64,000 nt of DNA. Source: JAEZBP01 sp963832725. GTDB taxonomy: Bacteria > Myxococcota_A > Polyangia > Polyangiales > Sandaracinaceae. The DNA is taken from contig CAWHVG010000002.1 in the NCBI GenBank assembly GCA_963832725.1, positions 372,001-436,000 of the forward strand, in the 5' to 3' direction. Within the stretch, counting starts at the first letter, position 1. Every line of letters starts with the position of its first letter. The notes beneath the pieces were generated by a model. It did not search any database. It worked only from the letters and a program-made list of their open reading frames with translations, and had not been told where the DNA came from. Of the stretch, positions 49,384-58,198 are shown one piece after another. The position numbers were made by a program, and so were the translations under genes.

Positions 49384-49944
49384 GTGGAGACAGAGGACAA
49401 CTTCGAGGAGCCCGGCTCGCCCTCCGAGGGCGCTCGCCAAGAGTTCGAGGGCGAGGTCCGCAGCACGGCGGAGAAGGCGCGCTCGCAGGTGCGATCCTTG
49501 GCAGAGTCGGGTCGCGAAGATCTCGCGGACCAGATCGGTGGGTTCGGCCGCGCGCTGCACGGCATGGGCGAGAAGCTTCGCGACGAGAACAACGAACAGG
49601 CGGGTCACTACAGTCATCTGCTCGGTGATCAGGCCCAGCGTGTGTCGCGATACTTGTCCGAGCACGACAGCGACGCGCTCGTCGGGGAGATCGAGGGCTT
49701 CGCGCGTGAGCACCCGCTGATGTTCCTGGGCGGCTGCGTGGGCATCGGCTTCGCCATCGGTCGCTTCTTCAAGGCCACGCCGGGTGAGGAGGAGGAGATG
49801 CCCGCCGGGGTCTCGGGCGAGCCGCTGCGCGTCTCCACGTCGGAGGCGGCGGAGGCGGCGCCGGTGAAGGCGAGTGAGGCGCTCGTGCAGGTGGAGGAGG
49901 CACGTCCGCTGGACGCGCCGACGACACCGGAAGAGGAGCGCTGA
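49384..49944 (+). CDS. Helical envelope-stress type membrane protein
   Basis: About 186 aa. GTG 49384 has GGGAGCG 7 bases before it. Amphipathic N-terminal helix rich in Glu/Arg/Ser (SLAESGREDLADQIGGFGRAL), a single membrane segment (HPLMFLGGCVGIGFAIGRF) and an acidic Pro tail. Like YqjD/ElaB-type or DUF883-like small stress proteins in layout. It is the first of four closely spaced co-directional genes (gaps 2, -4 and 29 bp). Confidence 0.75.
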   Translation: METEDNFEEPGSPSEGARQEFEGEVRSTAEKARSQVRSLAESGREDLADQIGGFGRALHGMGEKLRDENNEQAGHYSHLLGDQAQRVSRYLSEHDSDALVGEIEGFAREHPLMFLGGCVGIGFAIGRFFKATPGEEEEMPAGVSGEPLRVSTSEAAEAAPVKASEALVQVEEARPLDAPTTPEEER

Positions 49945-49946
49945 TC

Positions 49947-50429
49947 ATGTCCGAGCAGACCATGTCCGACCAAACCATGTCCGAGCAGGTCACCTCTCAT
50001 TCGACGATGTCCGAGCAGACCATCTCCGACCGGGGTGGGGATCCACGATTCGAGGACAAGTCGCTGACGGACCTGCTCCGCGGCCTGTCCGAGGACTCGT
50101 CGAAGCTCCTGCGCCAACAGTCGGAGCTCTTCCGCAGCGAAATGCAGCAACAGGTGAATCGGACGAAGCGCCAGATCGTGGTCCTCGGCGCCGGCGGGCT
50201 GCTCGCCTACGTCGGCCTGCTCGCGCTCACGGCGTGCGTGATCTTGGGGCTCTCCGTCGCGCTGCCGGCCTGGGCGGCCGCGTTGATCGTGGGCTCGGCA
50301 TACGTCGTCCTCGGCGGGGTCCTCCTCGCCGCGGGTCGCTCGAGGCTGGCGCGCGGGGAGTTGGGCCCAACCCAGACCATCGACAGCGTGAAGGGCGACG
50401 TCCGTGCGTTGCGGGAGGCATTCCGATGA
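49947..50429 (+). CDS. Holin-X-like membrane protein (DUF1469/PF07332 type)
   Basis: 160 aa. Starts with three near-copies of MSEQT/MSDQT encoded by a 15-bp repeat (49947-50030). Then KSLTDLLRGLSEDSSKLLRQQSELFRSE, which is the conserved N-terminal helix of holin-X family proteins, and two membrane helices (VLGAGGLLAYVGLLALTACVIL; WAAALIVGSAYVVLGGVLLAA). The family is common in stress-related clusters with DUF3618; a lysis role has not been shown. The stop overlaps the next start (ATGA). Confidence 0.85.
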   Translation: MSEQTMSDQTMSEQVTSHSTMSEQTISDRGGDPRFEDKSLTDLLRGLSEDSSKLLRQQSELFRSEMQQQVNRTKRQIVVLGAGGLLAYVGLLALTACVILGLSVALPAWAAALIVGSAYVVLGGVLLAAGRSRLARGELGPTQTIDSVKGDVRALREAFR

Positions 50430-51317
50430 CGGGAACGACCGACAAAGACATCGAGGCGTTGCGCGAGAACATCGAAGATACGCGCGGGCGCATCACAGGA
50501 GAGATCGAGGCGATCGGCAACCGATTGACTCCGGATCATGCCAGGGAAGTGGCGCGAGGGAAAATGATGGAGACGAGAGACAGAGTGGTCGGCCGCGTGA
50601 AGTCCTCCGCACGCTCGGCATACGACTCGGCCTACGAGTCGGCGTCGCGCGGCAGCGAGCGGCTCCCGCAGATCGTGCGAGACAATCCCATCCCGGTTGC
50701 GATGGTCACGGTGGGGGCAGGGTGGCTCGCGGTCTCGGCCGTGCAGCGCGCGCGGAGCGGCGACTCGCAGATCGAGCTGGCGCTGGAGCGCTCCGGCTCG
50801 GAGCGGCTCGGCGAGGCGCGGGAGCGGGTCGACCACGCGCGGGAGCGAGTCGACCACGCGCGCGAGCGGGTCGGCGAGGCCGCCGAGCACGCGCGGGACA
50901 GGGTCGGCTCGGCGGCGGCGCGCGCCCGCTCGCGTTTCGGCTCGGCGACGGAGACGACCCGGCAGAAGGTCGGCAGCACGGTCGCGTCGGCGAAGGAGCG
51001 CGCCGGGGACCTGGCGACGCGCGGTCGGGAGGGCGCGTCTCGGGCGGCGGATTCGGTCGCGGGGTGCCTACGACGACAACCCGCTGGTGTTCGGTGGAGT
51101 CTGTCTACTCGCCGGCATCGGTCTCGGCCTGTTCCTGCCCCATACCCATCGGGAGGATCGGGCGCTCGGGGCCAGCCGCCAGCGCGTGATCGAACGTGCT
51201 CGGCACCTGGCCGACGATGCGAAGAACGTGGCGGTCGATTCCGCGAAGGAGGGGTTCCGCGCGGCGCGCGAGACGGCCCGGCGCGAGGCCGAGGAGTCGG
51301 ACCTCCCCATCGGCTGA
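50426..51317 (+). CDS. DUF3618-type membrane protein (frameshift near 51063)
   Basis: About 297 aa. N-terminus TGTTDKDIEALRENIEDTRG is the DUF3618 signature; then MMETRDRVVGRVKSS and a membrane segment VAMVTVGAGWLAVSAV. A long amphipathic Arg/Glu region repeats RERVDHARERV. An indel near 51063 precedes AYDDNPLVFGGVCLLAGIGLGLFLP, a second membrane helix, and a final charged helix. Coupled to the holin-X-like gene by ATGA. Confidence 0.8.
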
Positions 51318-51346
51318 CCCCGGCGACGCGCGGGGAGGAGGACGCG

Positions 51347-51817
51347 ATGCAGACGAGCATCACGAGTGGGCGTGAGAGCCCCAAGCTGGTCGAGGTGCTC
51401 AACGAACTGATCCACCTCGACTACGACGCGGCGGAGGCGTACTCGGCGGCCATCGAGCGGCTCGAGGACGCGGACACTCGCGCGTGGTTCTCCGGGTTTC
51501 GCGATGACCACCAGCGCCACGCCCACGAGCTGAGCCGGCTGGTGCGTCGCCTCGACGCCGAGCCCGTGACCGGGCCGGACGCGAGGCGGATCCTCGCGCA
51601 GGGGAAGCTGGTGCTGTCGCGTCTGGAGGGTGAGAAGGCCGTGCTGCAGGCGATGCGCTCGAACGCCAACGAGACGAATACGCGCTACGAGAAGGCGCTC
51701 GCGACGCGGGGACTGGAGGCGCGCACGCGAGCGCTGCTCTCGCGCCACCTCGAGGACGAGCGACGACATCGCGCTTGGATCGTGCAACGCCTCGAGACCG
51801 TCTCGGACCAGCTCTGA
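51347..51817 (+). CDS. DUF2383 ferritin-like protein
   Basis: 156 aa. The four-helix pattern has the DUF2383/PA2169-like features LNELIHLDYDAAEAYSAAIERL, FRDDHQRHAHELSRL, MRSNANETNTRYEKAL and HLEDERRHRAWIVQRL, including Glu and His residues placed as in ferritin-like di-iron proteins. A strong GGGAGGAGG site precedes ATG 51347. Likely a stress-linked protein; metal binding untested. Confidence 0.88.
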   Translation: MQTSITSGRESPKLVEVLNELIHLDYDAAEAYSAAIERLEDADTRAWFSGFRDDHQRHAHELSRLVRRLDAEPVTGPDARRILAQGKLVLSRLEGEKAVLQAMRSNANETNTRYEKALATRGLEARTRALLSRHLEDERRHRAWIVQRLETVSDQL

Positions 51818-51969
51818 TGAGCCGAGCTGAGCGGGCCACGCCGCCCGATTTTGGGGCCGTGGGTGTGCCCGCTTCCATGCTCCGAGGGGTCAACATGCGA
51901 AGCGGCCGGGGCGGTCCCGACGGGACGGCCCCGGCCTGTGCTGTGCTGCGTCTTGTCTTCGAGCGCCGC

Positions 51970-52590
51970 TCAGACAGCGTGGCCCGGCGCCATGCCCCGG
52001 AGCCTCGTGCTGATCAGCGAGCCGCTCAGTAGCACCGTCAGCCCGACCGCGAGCAGGCTGACCAGCGACAGGATCAGGGGCGCGAACCCGAGCAACGCCA
52101 GGATCCCGAGCGTGACGGCGGCGATGCCGACCATCAGCTCGATGCCCGACGAAGCGCGCCCGGCGGCGCCGCCCCGCGCCTGTACCTCCCGGTGGAAGGT
52201 CGCGGTGCCGGCGCTGCCGACCATCAACGCGCCGCCGAAGACGATCTGCGAGACCGCCACCAACACGATCGGGACGATCCCGAAGATGGCGATGCTGCCG
52301 AGCACGATGCCGGCCAGCCCGCCGAGCACCTCGAAGGTCATGCCGCTGCCGACCTCGGCACGGTCGAGCCCTTCGTGCGCGGCCGCCTCGCGGTAGCGCG
52401 TCGCCATCGCCGCCCCTTCGAGGGTGAGCGCGGCGCCGACCAAGATCGTCGACACGGTCGCCATCCAGACCGGCGCGATCTGCGCCAGGCCGAGGCTGGC
52501 GAGCACCACCGCGGCGATGCCGCCCAAGACTTCGACCATGGAGCCGCCCATCGCGGCGCCCCTGCGTTCTTTCGTAGTCGCGTTCGCCAT
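51970..52590 (-). CDS. Multi-pass membrane protein
   Basis: 206 aa with about six hydrophobic helices in three similar pairs (EVLGGIAAVVLASLGLAQIAP; EVLGGLAGIVLGSIAIFGIVP; ELMVGIAAVTLGILALLGFAP), so an internal triplication is visible. No known domain named. Start ATG 52590. A perfect 10-bp hairpin lies 38 bp upstream. Confidence 0.75.
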   Translation of the reverse strand: MANATTKERRGAAMGGSMVEVLGGIAAVVLASLGLAQIAPVWMATVSTILVGAALTLEGAAMATRYREAAAHEGLDRAEVGSGMTFEVLGGLAGIVLGSIAIFGIVPIVLVAVSQIVFGGALMVGSAGTATFHREVQARGGAAGRASSGIELMVGIAAVTLGILALLGFAPLILSLVSLLAVGLTVLLSGSLISTRLRGMAPGHAV

Positions 52591-52627
52591 GCGTCCGACC
52601 TCCTCTCGGGGGTCGACGTAGCCAATC

Positions 52628-52657
52628 GCGATCCGCCGCGAGAGCAGGGCGGATCGC
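52628..52657. promoter_or_regulatory. Perfect 10-bp stem hairpin
   Basis: GCGATCCGCC, ten-base loop, GGCGGATCGC. It lies between the TPR-Lon stop and the start of the triplicated membrane protein, both on the minus strand. Without a T tract it is not a canonical terminator; it may be a factor-dependent terminator or an mRNA-protecting structure in the leader of the membrane-protein gene. Confidence 0.45.
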
Positions 52658-52778
52658 CCGGAGGAGGGGATCGGCGGGTGTGGCTCGCGCCCTCGGACCG
52701 TGACCTCCGGCGTCGACCCACGATCGGCGCGCCATCGTGGTGCGCTCCGCCGCGCGCCCGCGCGTCCGCGCTACGGAC

Positions 52779-54693
52779 TCACCGGCACAGCTCGTCGCCG
52801 AACGCGATCCGGGCTGCATCATCAATCCGCGAGACGTACCGGCACATCGTCTCGCGCACCGCGGCCGGGATCCGAGGGCTGGTCTCGAGGTCGCGGCGGT
52901 TCTCCTCCGGGACGACCAGCGCGCGCAGATCGCGGTGGTACGCGCCCTCCACCTTGTGCTCCACGTCTCCGATGCGCCGCACGATGAGCACGTCGTGCGC
53001 GTCCGCGATCACCGCGCCGGTGAACGCGATGTCCTGCGGCACGGGCCGCTGCAGGAAGACGGAGAGGAACGCGAGCGCGGTCGGGAGCCCTGCCGAGCTG
53101 CCGCTCGAGGGCTCGTCGTCCTTGGTGATCCGGAACGCGTAGTCGTGGTCGAAGAGGTCTTCGGTGAGGTGCGGGAAGCGGGCGCGCGCGTACTCGCGGA
53201 CGGCGAGGAAGGTCGAGCGCACCGCCCGCTGCATGTCGACGGTGAGGTTGCCGAGGATGGCCTCCGAGCGCAGCCGCCCGCCCTGTCCCTTCGGCGCGGG
53301 CTCGCGGCTCACCCAGAATCTCGTGGATGAGCCCTCTCGACTCGCCGAGGAAGCGGTAGACGGCGGCGGCCAGCACCCTGCCGATAGACTCCGTCCGCCA
53401 GCGCGCGGCGCTCTCGAGGGCGGAGGCCCGCGCGAGCATCGCGGCCGGCTCCTCGCGCCCCTGCGCCGCCGTCACACGGGCGAGCGCCCGCCAGGCGAGG
53501 AAGCTCCGCGGGTCGGCGTCGACCGCCTCTCGCAGCGCCGCTGCCGCCGCCTCGGCGATGCGTGGAGCGCGCACGCTCTCGGTCGCCCAGGCCGGCGCGG
53601 TCTTGGCTCCGAGGACGCGCTCGAGGAACGCCACGTCGCGCGGATCGTCGTTCAGTACCGCCCGCACCAAGCGTTCCGCGCGCTCCTCGTCGCCGTCCCG
53701 CAGCGCCAGCTCCGCCGCGTACTTCCGCTGCACGACGCTCGCGTCGGCCGCCGGCTCCACCCAGCGCGCCGGTCGCCCGCCGCGCACCGCCTCGAAGAGC
53801 GCGCCTTCGAGATGGTGACCGCCCGAGAGGGTCCCGGATCCCCACGGGCCGCGTCCGAGCCACTCGAGCGGCACGTAGCGCGCGCTGGCGACGCGAACGA
53901 CCTCGTCTGGGGTGACGGCGTGCATGCTCGCCTCGAACGCGGCCAGATGCTGGACCTCGTAGCGCGCCGCTTGCTCCGCGTCGCCCAGTCGCCGGTGGAG
54001 GGCCGCCATGCGGCCGAGGACCGGTAGCTCGGGCGCGTTGCGCTCCAGGAACCGGCAGATGTTCAGCGCCGCGCGGAGCTCGGTCGAGGTGCCGAGCTGC
54101 TCGTAGAGCGCGGCCAGCGCGATCACGCGATCGAGGTCGGTCTCGAACCCGCGCTCGCGACCGAGTTGCTCGAGCGTGCGCGCGGCCTCCCGAAGGCTGC
54201 CACTGAGCTCGGCGAAGAGCGCGTCGGCCAGGATGGCCAGCTTGAAGAGGGCCGGGTCGCGCGTTCGGTAGCGGAGGGCCACGCGCCGGCATTCGGCGCG
54301 CGCGTCGGTCGGGCGGCGGGCGAGGAAGAGCCGGAACGCCTCGTCGAGCACGAGGACGGCGAGCGGCTTGCGTGCGAGCTGGAAGCGCCCGACCGCCACG
54401 AACTCGCCGCCGCCGCGCTCGGGGTCTCGGGTCAGCTCCAGCATCGAGATCAGCTGAGCGCGGGCGCCGGGCGCACCCCCCTCGCCGTGCGCCCGGGCCC
54501 AGCACGCGATCGCCGCGGTCAGCTCACCTCGGACGTGCTTGATCTTCGCCAAGAGACCGAACGCGAGGCGGTCCGCCGGGTCTCCCGTCAGGAGCGCGCT
54601 CGCTTCGTGCTCGGCGCGCGCCAGCTCGCCGACCGCGACCAGGAGCCGCGCATAGGACAGGGACGTGGTCGCTCGACGCGTCGGCTCGGACAT
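52779..54693 (-). CDS. TPR protein fused to a Lon-type proteolytic domain (frameshift near 53310)
   Basis: About 638 aa. Residues 1-440 are helical TPR-like repeats (LAFGLLAKIKHVRGELTAA; YVPLEWLGRGPWG). After an indel near 53310 the C-terminal 170 residues are a Lon/S16 domain: SEAILGNLTVDMQRAV, ITKDDEPSSGSSAGLPTAL with the catalytic Ser in SSAG, QDIAFTGAVIAD, and IGDVEHKVEGAYHRD with the catalytic Lys. No AAA ATPase is present, so substrate unfolding cannot be intrinsic. The 18-bp palindrome at 54718 precedes the start. Probably an ATP-independent regulatory protease. Confidence 0.82.
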
Positions 54694-54717
54694 CGGTGCG
54701 CCGGAGCAATCCGTGCG

Positions 54718-54735
54718 CGCCACATCGATGTGGCG
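54718..54735. promoter_or_regulatory. Perfect 18-bp palindrome upstream of the TPR-Lon gene
   Basis: CGCCACATCGATGTGGCG is its own reverse complement and sits 25 bp before the TPR-Lon start codon. An operator is the simplest reading; no other copy was noticed in the window. Confidence 0.55.
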
Positions 54736-54840
54736 AGCGCGACGGTCGCGCCGACCTCCTCCATCTCGGACGTAGGCGCGAGAAGACGCTGTCTGGGAAG
54801 AAGCTCGTCCGGCGAGCGCGTTGGCGCGTCGGCCTCGGCG

Positions 54841-54975
54841 TCGACCGCCGCCGCTCCTCGCGTCCTCGGTCGCCGCGGGTGAGACCGGGGGCCACCACGC
54901 CCCGGCGAGCGTGGCGCCCCCGCCAGGCGACCTCGACCGGCGGCGCTCCTCGCTTCCTCGGTCGTCGCAGGTGAG
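54841..54975 (+). repeat. 43-bp imperfect direct repeat
   Basis: 54841-54883 and 54933-54975 share TCGACCG(C/G)CG(C/G)CGCTCCTCG, then C(G/T)TCCTCGGTCG(C/T)CGC and GGGTGAG-like ends. Between the HSP20 stop and the TPR-Lon promoter region. Non-coding; no further structure seen in 54736-55000. Confidence 0.6.
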
Positions 54976-55000
54976 CCGGGAGGGCCCTCGGGATCGGCGT

Positions 55001-55529
55001 TCAGGTGACCGGGATGGTGCGGGCCTCGGTCGAGCGGGGCACGCGGATCGAGAGCACGCCGTCCTGGACCTCGGCCTGCATCTCGCTCGTGCTCGCCGTC
55101 GGCGGCAGCGCAATCGAACGCCGGAAGGGGCCGCCGAGGCGCTCGGTCCGACAGAGCTGTGCGCGACCTTCCTCGCACGGGGGCCGGCGCTCGCCGCTCA
55201 CCTCGATGGTCGAGCCCGAGATCGAGAATCGTGATCGAGGACCGCGGCACGCCCGGAAGATCCACGCAGACCAAGAACCCCTCCGACTCCTCCCACAGGG
55301 AGATGGCCGGCACGAAGGCCTGCGCTGGTGCGCGGGGCGCGCCGAGCCCGTCGAGCGCGCGGGACAAGCGGCTCATCTGCTCATCGACGTACTGGGTCGG
55401 GTCGCGCTCGGCCGGGATCGCCGCGTAGGGCGTCTCCCCGGGATCGGGGGCGGGGCGCCCGGTGACCTGGGCATAGAGGTGCTCGACTCGCCGGATGGCG
55501 TTGTCGACGTGATCTTCGTTGGGGCTCAC
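55001..55529 (-). CDS. HSP20 (alpha-crystallin) small heat-shock protein (frameshift near 55215)
   Basis: About 175 aa. N-terminal PNEDHVDNAIRRVEHLYAQ, then the alpha-crystallin domain: FVPAISLWEESEGFLVCVDLPGV; after an indel near 55215, TIEVSGERRPP, FRRSIALPPTAS, and VQDGVLSIRVPRSTE. GTG 55529 has AGGAGG nine bases before it, which decides the start against an upstream ATG at 55628. ATP-independent holdase. Divergent from the sigma-54 activator at 55875. Confidence 0.88.
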
Positions 55530-55874
55530 GGTGTCTTGCCTCCTCGTCTGTGGGTCCGCCGAAGAATCTCCGGCTGCCCTGCTGTCGTTCCCGTCTCGAT
55601 CGCGGTGCCCGGTCTGATCCATCGACATCCCTCGAGCGCTGTTCCGCCGCCGCTTCGCAATCGCCGTACCGAGCGGGTGCGGCCGTGTGTCAGGGGGCGC
55701 GATGGTTCCCGCCGTTACGCCGCGGTAACGCGTGCGGGGCGATCGGCCAATCGGCGCACGACCGGCCCGTGGCGCGGCGGTAGCGACGCCGCCCGAGAGC
55801 CTTGGAGGCGGCGGGCCGGGAGCTACCTGGGCGTAACGCTCGCCCCGAAGGAGGGGCGCCGTCCTGGGGGGATC
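55530..55874. other. Divergent regulatory region hsp20 / sigma-54 activator
   Basis: 345 bp without a gene. CGTTAC-GCCGCG-GTAACG (55714-55731) is an inverted repeat, and GTAACG recurs near 55834 (GGGCGTAACGCTC), making a repeated site for a regulator possible. I could not place a -24/-12 (GG-N10-GC) promoter with confidence. Confidence 0.45.
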
Positions 55875-56891
55875 ATGGAGCTGACGAGCGCGAGCGAACC
55901 CGTCCGTTCGGCCCGACCGAAGAAGGAGCTCGTCGCTCGCTCGCCGGGCATGCGCGCGGTCTTGGCGGATCTGACCGCCATGGCCGAGAGCGACGCGCCG
56001 GTGCTGATCCTCGGCGAGAGCGGGACCGGCAAGGAGCTGATCGCGCGCGAGGTCCACGAGCGCAGCCGCCGCGCCAATCGACCGCTCCTCTGTGTCAACT
56101 GCGCGGCCTTCGTCGACACGCTGATCGACGACCAGCTCTTCGGGCACGAGCGCGGCGCGTTCACCGGCGCCGTGTCGCGGGCGGCGGGTCGATTCGAGGC
56201 GGCTGATGGAGGCACGCTCTTCCTGGACGAGGTCGGCGAGCTGCCCGCCCGCGTCCAGGCGAAGCTCCTGCGGGTGCTCCAGGAGGGCACGTTCGAGCGG
56301 CTCGGCTCGAACGAGAGCGTGCGGGTCGACGTCCGGGTCGTCTCGGCGACCCATCGCGATCTGCGGAAGCTGGTGGCCGAAGGGAGCTTCCGCGAGGACC
56401 TCTACTACCGGCTGAAGGTGCTCGAGGTGCGCCTGCCGCCGCTGCGCGAGCGCATCGATGATCTGCGCGCGCTGGTCGAGGCGCTCCTCGCCGAGCTCGC
56501 CTCGGGCACTTCGCCACGCTTCGCTCCGAGCGCGTGGGCGGTCCTCTCGTCGCACTCCTTTCCCGGCAACGTGAGAGAGCTGCGCGCGGCGCTGCAGCAC
56601 GCCGTGATCCTCTCTCGCGGCGGGACCATCGAGCTCGCCCATCTTCCGCACGAGATCGCGGCGCTCGCCGGCGCGCCCGCGACGTCGAGCGTGCCTCTCT
56701 TGGCCGACGCGATGCGCAGCTACGAGCGCCAGCAGCTCCTCGCCGCGCTGCGCGTCTCGACAGGCAACCGAACCCGCGCCGCGCGAATGCTCGGCATCTC
56801 GCGGAAGAACCTCTGGGAGAAGCTCCGCGCGCACGGGATCGACGCCGACGAGGTCGTGGGGCTCAGCCTCCCGCCCGGCGCGCAAACGTGA
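55875..56891 (+). CDS. Sigma-54-dependent transcriptional activator without sensor domain
   Basis: 338 aa. AAA+ core: GESGTGKE Walker A (about 48-55), GAFTGAVSRAAGRF (GAFTGA loop contacting sigma-54), GGTLFLDEVGELP Walker B, REDLYYRLKVLEVRLPPLRER, and NVRELRAAL. The C-terminal Fis-type HTH is TRAARMLGISRKNLWEKLRAHG. Residues 1-20 contain no receiver, GAF or FHA domain, so activity is presumably controlled by expression or by a partner. Placed divergently from hsp20, which it may activate. Confidence 0.92.
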   Translation: MELTSASEPVRSARPKKELVARSPGMRAVLADLTAMAESDAPVLILGESGTGKELIAREVHERSRRANRPLLCVNCAAFVDTLIDDQLFGHERGAFTGAVSRAAGRFEAADGGTLFLDEVGELPARVQAKLLRVLQEGTFERLGSNESVRVDVRVVSATHRDLRKLVAEGSFREDLYYRLKVLEVRLPPLRERIDDLRALVEALLAELASGTSPRFAPSAWAVLSSHSFPGNVRELRAALQHAVILSRGGTIELAHLPHEIAALAGAPATSSVPLLADAMRSYERQQLLAALRVSTGNRTRAARMLGISRKNLWEKLRAHGIDADEVVGLSLPPGAQT

Positions 56892-57273
56892 GCCTGGTTC
56901 GCTGCCGGCTTGTAAGGTGTTGGTTTCATTGCGAAATACCGCGACCGGGACCCTGTCGAACGGTGAATCCCGTTCATGTTGTGCACGGCGCCCCAAGAAC
57001 GGACGCGCGCGCCCCGAGCGCCAGCCCCGGCGCCGTCGAGGGTGCGATTTCTCTCGGCGAATCATCTCGGCGGTCGAATTCGACGCGGTCGGGGTGCTCG
57101 CGGGCTGACTCGTGCTACTCCTTGCTTACCGCGCAGCGTCACGCACCCCTGGTCCTCGGGCCCGTCGTTCGAACGCTATAGCCGTCTTGGCGCGCGGTTT
57201 CCAAGCCCGGTCGTCGTGATGGCGTACCGGGGGCGGCATAGCGCCGTCATCACGAGAGAGAGAGAGAGAGAGA
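56892..57273. other. Leader region before the RNA-binding protein gene
   Basis: About 380 bp without a gene. Composition is slightly AT-richer near 56920-56960. A long untranslated leader of the RRM gene is likely. No promoter can be fixed. Confidence 0.4.
57254..57273 (+). promoter_or_regulatory. GA-dinucleotide tract acting as ribosome site
   Basis: An unbroken run of GA dinucleotides ends immediately before ATG 57274. GAGAG can pair with the anti-Shine-Dalgarno at several registers, so it replaces a normal AGGAGG. The simple repeat could vary in length and tune expression. Confidence 0.55.
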
Positions 57274-57582
57274 ATGTCCAACAAGCTTTTCGTCGGCAGC
57301 CTGAGCTGGAACACGGACGACCACGGCCTCGAGGCCGCGTTCGCGCGTTTCGGTGAGATCACGGACGCCAAGGTCATCACCAATCGGGAGACCGGTCGCA
57401 GCCGCGGCTTCGGTTTCGTGACGTTTGCCGACCCGCGCGCCGCCCAGCAGGCGGTGCAGGAAATGAACGGCCAGGAGCTCGACGGCCGGAGCCTCAACGT
57501 CGACATCGCGCAGGAGCGCGGTGGCGGTGGTGGTGGCGGCGGCCGTGGCGGTCGCGGCGGCGGCGGCGGCGGTCGCTGGTAG
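57274..57582 (+). CDS. Glycine-rich RRM RNA-binding protein
   Basis: 102 aa. One RRM: RNP2 KLFVGSL at residue 4, RNP1 RGFGFVTF at about 44, DGRSLNVDIAQ end. The tail is (GGGG/RGG) rich and ends GGRW. Family knowledge: these cyanobacterial/myxobacterial Rbp-type proteins bind RNA and are often cold- or stress-induced. Starts at an unusual GA ribosome site and ends at a strong terminator. Confidence 0.95.
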   Translation: MSNKLFVGSLSWNTDDHGLEAAFARFGEITDAKVITNRETGRSRGFGFVTFADPRAAQQAVQEMNGQELDGRSLNVDIAQERGGGGGGGGRGGRGGGGGGRW

Positions 57583-57607
57583 CTCACCCCGTCCGTATTT
57601 TCGGACG

Positions 57608-57665
57608 AAAAAAAACGAGGCGCCGATCACCCGGTTTCGGGGGGTCGGCGTCTTTGTTTTTGGGG
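57608..57665. terminator. Bidirectional intrinsic terminator
   Basis: AAAAAAAA (57608-57615), stem CGCCGATCACCC / GGGGGGTCGGCG (57621-57632 / 57639-57650, loop GGTTTC), then TCTTTGTTTTTGGGG. The A tract on one side and T tract on the other let it serve both the RRM gene and the opposing pseudo-receiver gene. Confidence 0.85.
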
Positions 57666-57687
57666 TACGTGGTCCTCGCGCGCCCGC

Positions 57688-58077
57688 TCAACCGGGACGC
57701 CGGCTTCCGGCTTCCCGCTGGTGCTCGCTCAGCGCGCGTCGGATGGCCGCGACCAGCTCGTGGATCCGAACCGGCCCGCGGAGGGTGATGCCCCGTTTCG
57801 CGCGAACCCACCCCGGCGTGCTCAGGACCACCGCCGGCGGGCACTCGCCGTGCTCTTCCACCGAGGCCTCGAGCTCGTCGAGCTGGTGCAGCCCGGCGCC
57901 CCAACCGAGGGTGTAGACCACCACGTCGGGCGGGGCGTAGTCGACAATCTCCAGGGCGTCGTGCGCGTCGCGCGCCTCGTCGACGGTGAGCCCCTGCTCC
58001 GCCAGCGCTTGCGCCAGCATGTTGCGGGTGAAGCCCTCGCTGTCGACCAGGAGCACGCGCTGCCGCCGGCCTGGCAT
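57688..58077 (-). CDS. Pseudo-receiver domain protein
   Basis: 129 aa with the CheY-like fold: RVLLVDSEGFTRNMLAQALAEQG, TVDEARDAHDALEIVDYAPPDVVVYTLG, PAVVLSTPGWVRAK, RGPVRIHELVAAIRRAL. The usual phosphoacceptor Asp after the third strand (VxxYT here) is Thr, so phosphorylation is unlikely. GAGGAGCC precedes ATG 58077. No DNA-binding domain; a protein-protein adaptor role is likely. Confidence 0.8.
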   Translation of the reverse strand: MPGRRQRVLLVDSEGFTRNMLAQALAEQGLTVDEARDAHDALEIVDYAPPDVVVYTLGWGAGLHQLDELEASVEEHGECPPAVVLSTPGWVRAKRGITLRGPVRIHELVAAIRRALSEHQREAGSRRPG

Positions 58078-58198
58078 GCGGGGCTCCTCGGTCGCTCCCT
58101 TGGTTCGCTCGGGCACGCTGCCTCCGCAGTGATGGAGGTGCAATCGCCGGGCCTCGAGTGGGGAGACCCGCTCCGCCGCTCGTTCGCACCAGGTACCG

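Noticed and set aside
49947..50429. Phage lysis holin / prophage
   Set aside because: Holin-X-type name is by family only; neighbours are DUF3618 and DUF2383 stress proteins, with no phage structural or lysin genes.
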